From the IMG/VR virus record IMGVR_UViG_3300032020_001003, positions 1 through 25,014 of that record: a DNA stretch of 25,014 bases, one strand, 5' to 3'. Position numbers and translations under genes: made by a program. Below, piece after piece: positions 21,864 through 25,014 of the stretch. The notes below the pieces were generated by a model. It did not search any database. It saw nothing but the letters and a program-made list of their open reading frames with translations, and had not been told where the DNA came from. The stretch's first letter is position 1. The number at the start of each line of letters is the position of its first letter. The DNA comes from a virus.

Positions 21864-22773
21864 CCTGACCGAGTACGGCGACGTGATGATTAACGATTAC
21901 ATGGACGAATGGGGCTTTCGCAAAATAGATGGTTTGCTGGAAGACGGAACAACAATAATAATTGTCGGAGTCGGAGTTATTGACAAAAGCTTTTCTGAAT
22001 CTGGTGCAGGTAGCGAAGTTTTCGGCATACCGTTTAAGGCTTTACCGTTTGGTGATGTAGGTCAAGGTGCAGATGCTTTTAACACGCCTTTTAGGTCCAT
22101 GGGCTTTTCTGATGTAGGCGCAGGAGCAGACGTTTTTGCTCTTCTGCGTGAGTTAGCATTCTCAGATTCGGGCTTAGGCTCTGACAGTTTCGCAAAGGAA
22201 ATTTTAGCAGCAATTTTAAAAGCGTTTTCTGATGCAGGATTGGGAAGTGACGCTTTTAGCATTCCATTTAAGGCGATGAAATTTTCAGACACTGGTTTAG
22301 GTACTGATGCTTTCATCATATTATTCAAGGCTATGCGATTTTCAGATGTCGGCGATGGAGTGGACGTTTTTGGTCTTTTACGACAGTTAGCATTTTCAGA
22401 CTTAGGAAGTGGCAGTGACATATTCTTAATTCCGTTCAAGGCAATGAAGTTCTCTGACATTGGAAGCGGAGCAGACATATTTACTCTTTTGCGTGAATTA
22501 GTGTTTTCGGACTTAGGAAGTGGCTCCGATGTTTTCACAAACGAAGTTTTAGGATTCCTTTTAAAAACGTTTTCGGATACGGGCTTAGGAGTTGATATAT
22601 TTAACATTCCATTCCGAGCCATGAAGTTTCAAGACTCTGGGTTAGGAACCGATGTTTGGAAAGGCGCCAACTTAATTGAGGCTCCGTTGGTAATTGTTAC
22701 CGCCGACGGAAAAATAATTCTAAGAATTTCAAGGGCGACAAAGAAGGAGCCTGATTACATAATGTTAGGTTGA
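21856..22773 (+). CDS. Repetitive SDxGxGxD fibre-like protein
   Basis: 305 residues from TTG 21856, overlapping the previous stop. Residues 46-268 consist of about 12 imperfect repeats of 18-22 residues with the core FSDxGxGxDxF. Three linker types alternate: IPFKAMK, LLREL or LLRQLA, and a longer EILAAILKA-like form. The GxGxDxF core is like an RTX-type calcium site, but the period is about twice that of RTX. The ends (1-45 and 269-305) are non-repetitive. It is probably a rod-like fibre or adhesion module; the number of units likely varies. Confidence 0.7.
   Translation: MSDLTEYGDVMINDYMDEWGFRKIDGLLEDGTTIIIVGVGVIDKSFSESGAGSEVFGIPFKALPFGDVGQGADAFNTPFRSMGFSDVGAGADVFALLRELAFSDSGLGSDSFAKEILAAILKAFSDAGLGSDAFSIPFKAMKFSDTGLGTDAFIILFKAMRFSDVGDGVDVFGLLRQLAFSDLGSGSDIFLIPFKAMKFSDIGSGADIFTLLRELVFSDLGSGSDVFTNEVLGFLLKTFSDTGLGVDIFNIPFRAMKFQDSGLGTDVWKGANLIEAPLVIVTADGKIILRISRATKKEPDYIMLG
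21991..22659 (+). repeat. Tandem repeats of 54-66 bases coding FSDxGxGxDxF units
   Basis: About 12 in-frame units, each 54-66 bases, code the repeated protein. Linker types follow a partly ordered series, with leucine-type, long-type and IPFKAMK-type triplets in units 3-5 and again in units 9-11, which suggests segmental duplication. Synonymous sites differ widely, so the array is not a recent expansion. Confidence 0.7.
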
Positions 22774-22790
22774 AAAGTAGGCGATTTTAC

Positions 22791-23171
22791 GTGAATAAGA
22801 AAAAAGAAAAGCTTGAACCAGGAGACCTTGTCTGCATATTCTGGAACGATGCAAGCATCGGATCCAGCTTCACCACAGCAGGAATCCCGGTTCCCGTTAA
22901 AAGCGTAGGCATATACGTAGGCTACGCTGGACAGCCAAAACATGCAATTCTCTGCCAAAACGACTTTTCCTACAACCCTGAATTGCACGATGTCGATTAC
23001 ACAGCCATCCCGTTTCCATGGTTCAAAGAAATTCAAATTCTCCATAAGGCTTTTCTAACAAGTGAAGAGGCGACTCTAATTCTCCGAAACGTAATGATGG
23101 GCGCAGGAACACGGAGAAGACGTAGAAGAATTTTCCAGATGAGGGCTAACAATCATGAGAAGCTGGATTAG
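22791..23171 (+). CDS. Conserved small viral protein (126 aa)
   Basis: GTG 22791 with AGGCGA upstream is preferred; TTG 22770 in frame would overlap the previous gene. The N-terminus EKLEPGDLVCIFWNDASIG is followed by a VGIYVGYAGQPKHAILCQNDF segment and an IPFPWFKEIQIL end, suggesting a compact beta-barrel or permuted-papain-like fold. A run of six arginines is found near the C-terminus. It lies just before the holin-like gene, so a late role in lysis or tail assembly is possible, without motif proof. Confidence 0.6.
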   Translation: MNKKKEKLEPGDLVCIFWNDASIGSSFTTAGIPVPVKSVGIYVGYAGQPKHAILCQNDFSYNPELHDVDYTAIPFPWFKEIQILHKAFLTSEEATLILRNVMMGAGTRRRRRRIFQMRANNHEKLD

Positions 23172-23412
23172 ACGTGCTTTAACAAAAAAGATAGCTCGTA
23201 AAGGACCAAAGGGAAAACAGCAAGTAATAGTGATTCCGCCAAACGAAAAACTTGTTTTAGGCGTGAAATTCGCAATAGCCATGACTGCTTGCTTGTCAGC
23301 TCTCGAAATAGCCCACATGGCTTTACTGGGCAAATGGAACAGCGAAATATTCGCGGCAATCACGGGCTTATCCGGCACAGTTATCGGCGTTTTCGTGGGG
23401 CAGAAAGCCTAA
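23155..23412 (+). CDS. Holin-like two-helix membrane protein (85 aa)
   Basis: ATG 23155 overlaps the end of the previous gene. The first 25 residues are strongly basic. Two hydrophobic helices follow, about residues 33-58 and 65-83 (EIFAAITGLSGTVIGVFVG). The size, charge and topology are those of small phage holins or membrane accessory proteins. No endolysin is found nearby, so lysis is only one option; exit from archaea may use other means. Confidence 0.65.
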   Translation: MRSWIRRALTKKIARKGPKGKQQVIVIPPNEKLVLGVKFAIAMTACLSALEIAHMALLGKWNSEIFAAITGLSGTVIGVFVGQKA

Positions 23413-23487
23413 ATGGGCAAGGGAAGAGAAAAGCGTAAGCGCAAGGAGAAGCGTAAAGCAAAAAGGCTCCTTTTGAAATCCTTTTAG
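23413..23487 (+). CDS. Very basic 24-residue peptide
   Basis: ATG 23413 immediately after the previous stop begins a short frame of 24 residues, over half of them Lys or Arg (MGKGREKRKRKEKRKAKR). It could be a nucleic acid-binding peptide or a chance frame. The following 66 bases to 23553 show no other gene. Confidence 0.3.
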   Translation: MGKGREKRKRKEKRKAKRLLLKSF

Positions 23488-23553
23488 TCCTTCCGCTATT
23501 TTTGTGCATTTTAAAACCTGTCAGCGGACACCATACAAATCAAAAAATAGTGA

Positions 23554-25014
23554 TTGAATTTGAGAAGACGCCGAGAGTATTTCCACATTCGCAGTTACGC
23601 CCGTCGCTATGACAAGCGAACAGGCAAATTCATAATTAGCATCGGCTATCAAACTGCTGCTCCCAAGCCTACAAGCAGAGTGGTCTCTGTGGCTGAAGGC
23701 TTCGGACTTGGGCTTGACCAATGGGAGAAGTTCATAGTTTACGATAATGTTGAGTTGAAAATAGGGCCTACGGACATCGTTTACATAACGGGTGATAGTG
23801 GAAGCGGAAAAAGCGTTTTGCTGAAGGCTTTGGAGAAGGACATCAAAGGGGACATGGGCGTAAGCTGCATTAACATTGCGGACATCCAGCCGGACTTGAA
23901 CCGGCCACTAATAGAGACGGTTGGCGAAACCCTTGAGGAAGGCTTGGAGCTTCTGAGCAAAGTCGGCTTAAACGATGCTTTCCTTTTCTTACGCAGTTAT
24001 GAGCAGCTTAGTGATGGACAGAAATACCGTTACAAGATTGCGAAAATGATGGAGAGTAAGGCTCAGTTTTGGATAATGGACGAGTTCGCTGCAACCCTTG
24101 ACAGAGACACGGCTAAAATCGTAGCTTATAATCTTCAGAAGCTTGCACGTCAACAAGGCAAAGCGGTTCTTGCAGCGACAACACACACAGACTTGTTTGA
24201 GGATCTAAACCCGAGCGTCCACATTCACAAACGCTTCGGAAAAGAAATAACCATAAATTACTATCCTAACAATCCAGCCAAAGAATGCAGTTTAACAAAA
24301 GAAATGCGAATAGTTGAAGGCACAACAGAAGATTGGAGAAAACTCTCGGGCTTCCACTATCGCAGCCACAAGATAGCTGCACCTCGCAAAATCTTCTGCC
24401 TCAAACGTGGGGAAGAACTGTGCGGAGTCATTGTTTACTGTTATCCGCCACCCACATGCTTCGGGCGTAGGCTTGTTTTGCCAAAGATGTCAATGAAAGA
24501 GCTAAACGACAAGTTGAGCATTATAAGCCGTGTTGTTGTGCATCCAAAATACCGCACCATAGGCTTGGGCGTTAAGCTTGTGCGGGAAACCTTGGCTAAG
24601 GCTGGAACGCCTTACGTGGAAATGCCAGCAGTCATGGCGAAATATAATCCGTTCGGAGAGAAGGCTGGAATGCGGAAAATAGCAGAGCAGCCACCGCCTA
24701 AAGAAGCCTTGAAGATTGCGGAAACCCTCGAGCATCTCGGCTTTAACATTCAACTGCTCGGAAGCGAAAAATACGTTTTGAATAAGCTGCAAACCCTAAG
24801 CGATGAAGGTCTAGAAAAGTTGAGGGAATCATTCATTAAACATTGTCACGCACGGTTTATGAAATACTTTTTCTGCCATATTCCCTTCGGAAGGAAGGAA
24901 GTTTACGCCAAAGAAGTGATGAAAGCCAACCTTGAAAAGCTTGCACGCTTAATCAAGGTCTGCGGTTTCTTGTTGCAGATTAAAGTTTACCTTTTCTGGA
25001 AAGCTAAAAACTAA
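23554..25014 (+). CDS. ABC-type ATPase fused to GNAT acetyltransferase domain (COG2401-like)
   Basis: 486 residues, starting from TTG 23554 or TTG 23560, running to the window end. Residues 45-235 are an ABC ATPase with Walker A GDSGSGKS (80-87), signature LSDGQ (152-156), Walker B FWIMDE (172-177) and H-loop His211. Residues about 250-380 carry a GNAT fold, with RVVVHPKYRTIGLG (326-339) as the acetyl-CoA-binding motif. No transmembrane part is visible, so it is not a transporter. The layout matches COG2401, an archaeal ABC-ATPase/acetyltransferase of unknown substrate that recurs in archaeal viruses and phages. The C-terminal 100 residues are basic and helical. The role may be modification of a viral or host protein or of nucleic acid. 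Confidence 0.85.
   Translation: MNLRRRREYFHIRSYARRYDKRTGKFIISIGYQTAAPKPTSRVVSVAEGFGLGLDQWEKFIVYDNVELKIGPTDIVYITGDSGSGKSVLLKALEKDIKGDMGVSCINIADIQPDLNRPLIETVGETLEEGLELLSKVGLNDAFLFLRSYEQLSDGQKYRYKIAKMMESKAQFWIMDEFAATLDRDTAKIVAYNLQKLARQQGKAVLAATTHTDLFEDLNPSVHIHKRFGKEITINYYPNNPAKECSLTKEMRIVEGTTEDWRKLSGFHYRSHKIAAPRKIFCLKRGEELCGVIVYCYPPPTCFGRRLVLPKMSMKELNDKLSIISRVVVHPKYRTIGLGVKLVRETLAKAGTPYVEMPAVMAKYNPFGEKAGMRKIAEQPPPKEALKIAETLEHLGFNIQLLGSEKYVLNKLQTLSDEGLEKLRESFIKHCHARFMKYFFCHIPFGRKEVYAKEVMKANLEKLARLIKVCGFLLQIKVYLFWKAKN

Noticed and set aside
22062-22622. 186-residue open frame on the minus strand
   Set aside because: It is the antisense of the tandem repeats; the regular composition keeps the reverse frame open. 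No ribosome binding site or promoter.
21991-22659. CRISPR array
   Set aside because: The repeats are coding, in frame, diverged at synonymous sites and without equal-length unique spacers.

Overview
The window reads as the structural and packaging half of a tailed, double-stranded DNA virus (Caudoviricetes, HK97-fold capsid) infecting an archaeon, or the matching part of a provirus. Archaeal affiliation is inferred from a stand-alone HTH_45-type winged-helix regulator, a HerA-like ATPase, an ABC-ATPase fused to a GNAT acetyltransferase (COG2401-like), GGTGA-type ribosome binding sites, and frequent TTG and GTG starts with TATA-like promoters. A Bathyarchaeia or Thermoproteota host is plausible but not shown. 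No integrase, replication gene or obvious endolysin is present, so the window is not the whole element.

Left part (1-4000): a HerA/FtsK-type ATPase whose reading frame runs through the 3' half of a minus-strand tRNA sequence (a likely attachment site), a small Cys protein, two DNA-binding-like proteins, a leftward winged-helix regulator with a large imperfect palindrome over its probable promoter, and a small unknown gene.

Packaging and head genes (4036-12910): small terminase candidate, large terminase, portal, two mini zinc-ribbon proteins, two small conserved head-region proteins, a HIT-family gene sitting between two diverged copies of the same leader, a protease-scaffold fusion, a decoration-like protein, major capsid protein, a secreted or membrane-anchored small protein, and a head-tail adaptor.

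Neck and tail genes (13020-22773): a zinc-ribbon peptide, a 540-residue protein joining an alpha/alpha-toroid glycosidase-like domain to a head-closure domain, a tail terminator carrying an inserted beta-sandwich, tail tube, tail-assembly chaperones linked by a canonical A-AAA-AAC -1 frameshift site, an HK97 gp10-like protein, a very short tape measure, a hub protein with an inserted jelly-roll, and several small tail-tip or fibre proteins, ending in a protein with 12 SDxGxGxD-type repeats. No sheath gene is seen, so a short siphovirus-like tail is expected. The right end has a small conserved protein, a two-helix holin-like protein and the ABC-GNAT fusion.

Genes from 4036 rightward are tightly packed, with many ATGA/GTGA/TTGA overlaps, consistent with one long late transcript interrupted by a few hairpins (around 8560, 11777-11853 and 12931-13005). 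The most notable points are the tRNA-derived attachment sequence translated within the ATPase gene, enzyme- or lectin-like domains spliced into three neck or tail proteins, the HIT cassette flanked by a duplicated gene start, and programmed frameshifting in the tail chaperone.
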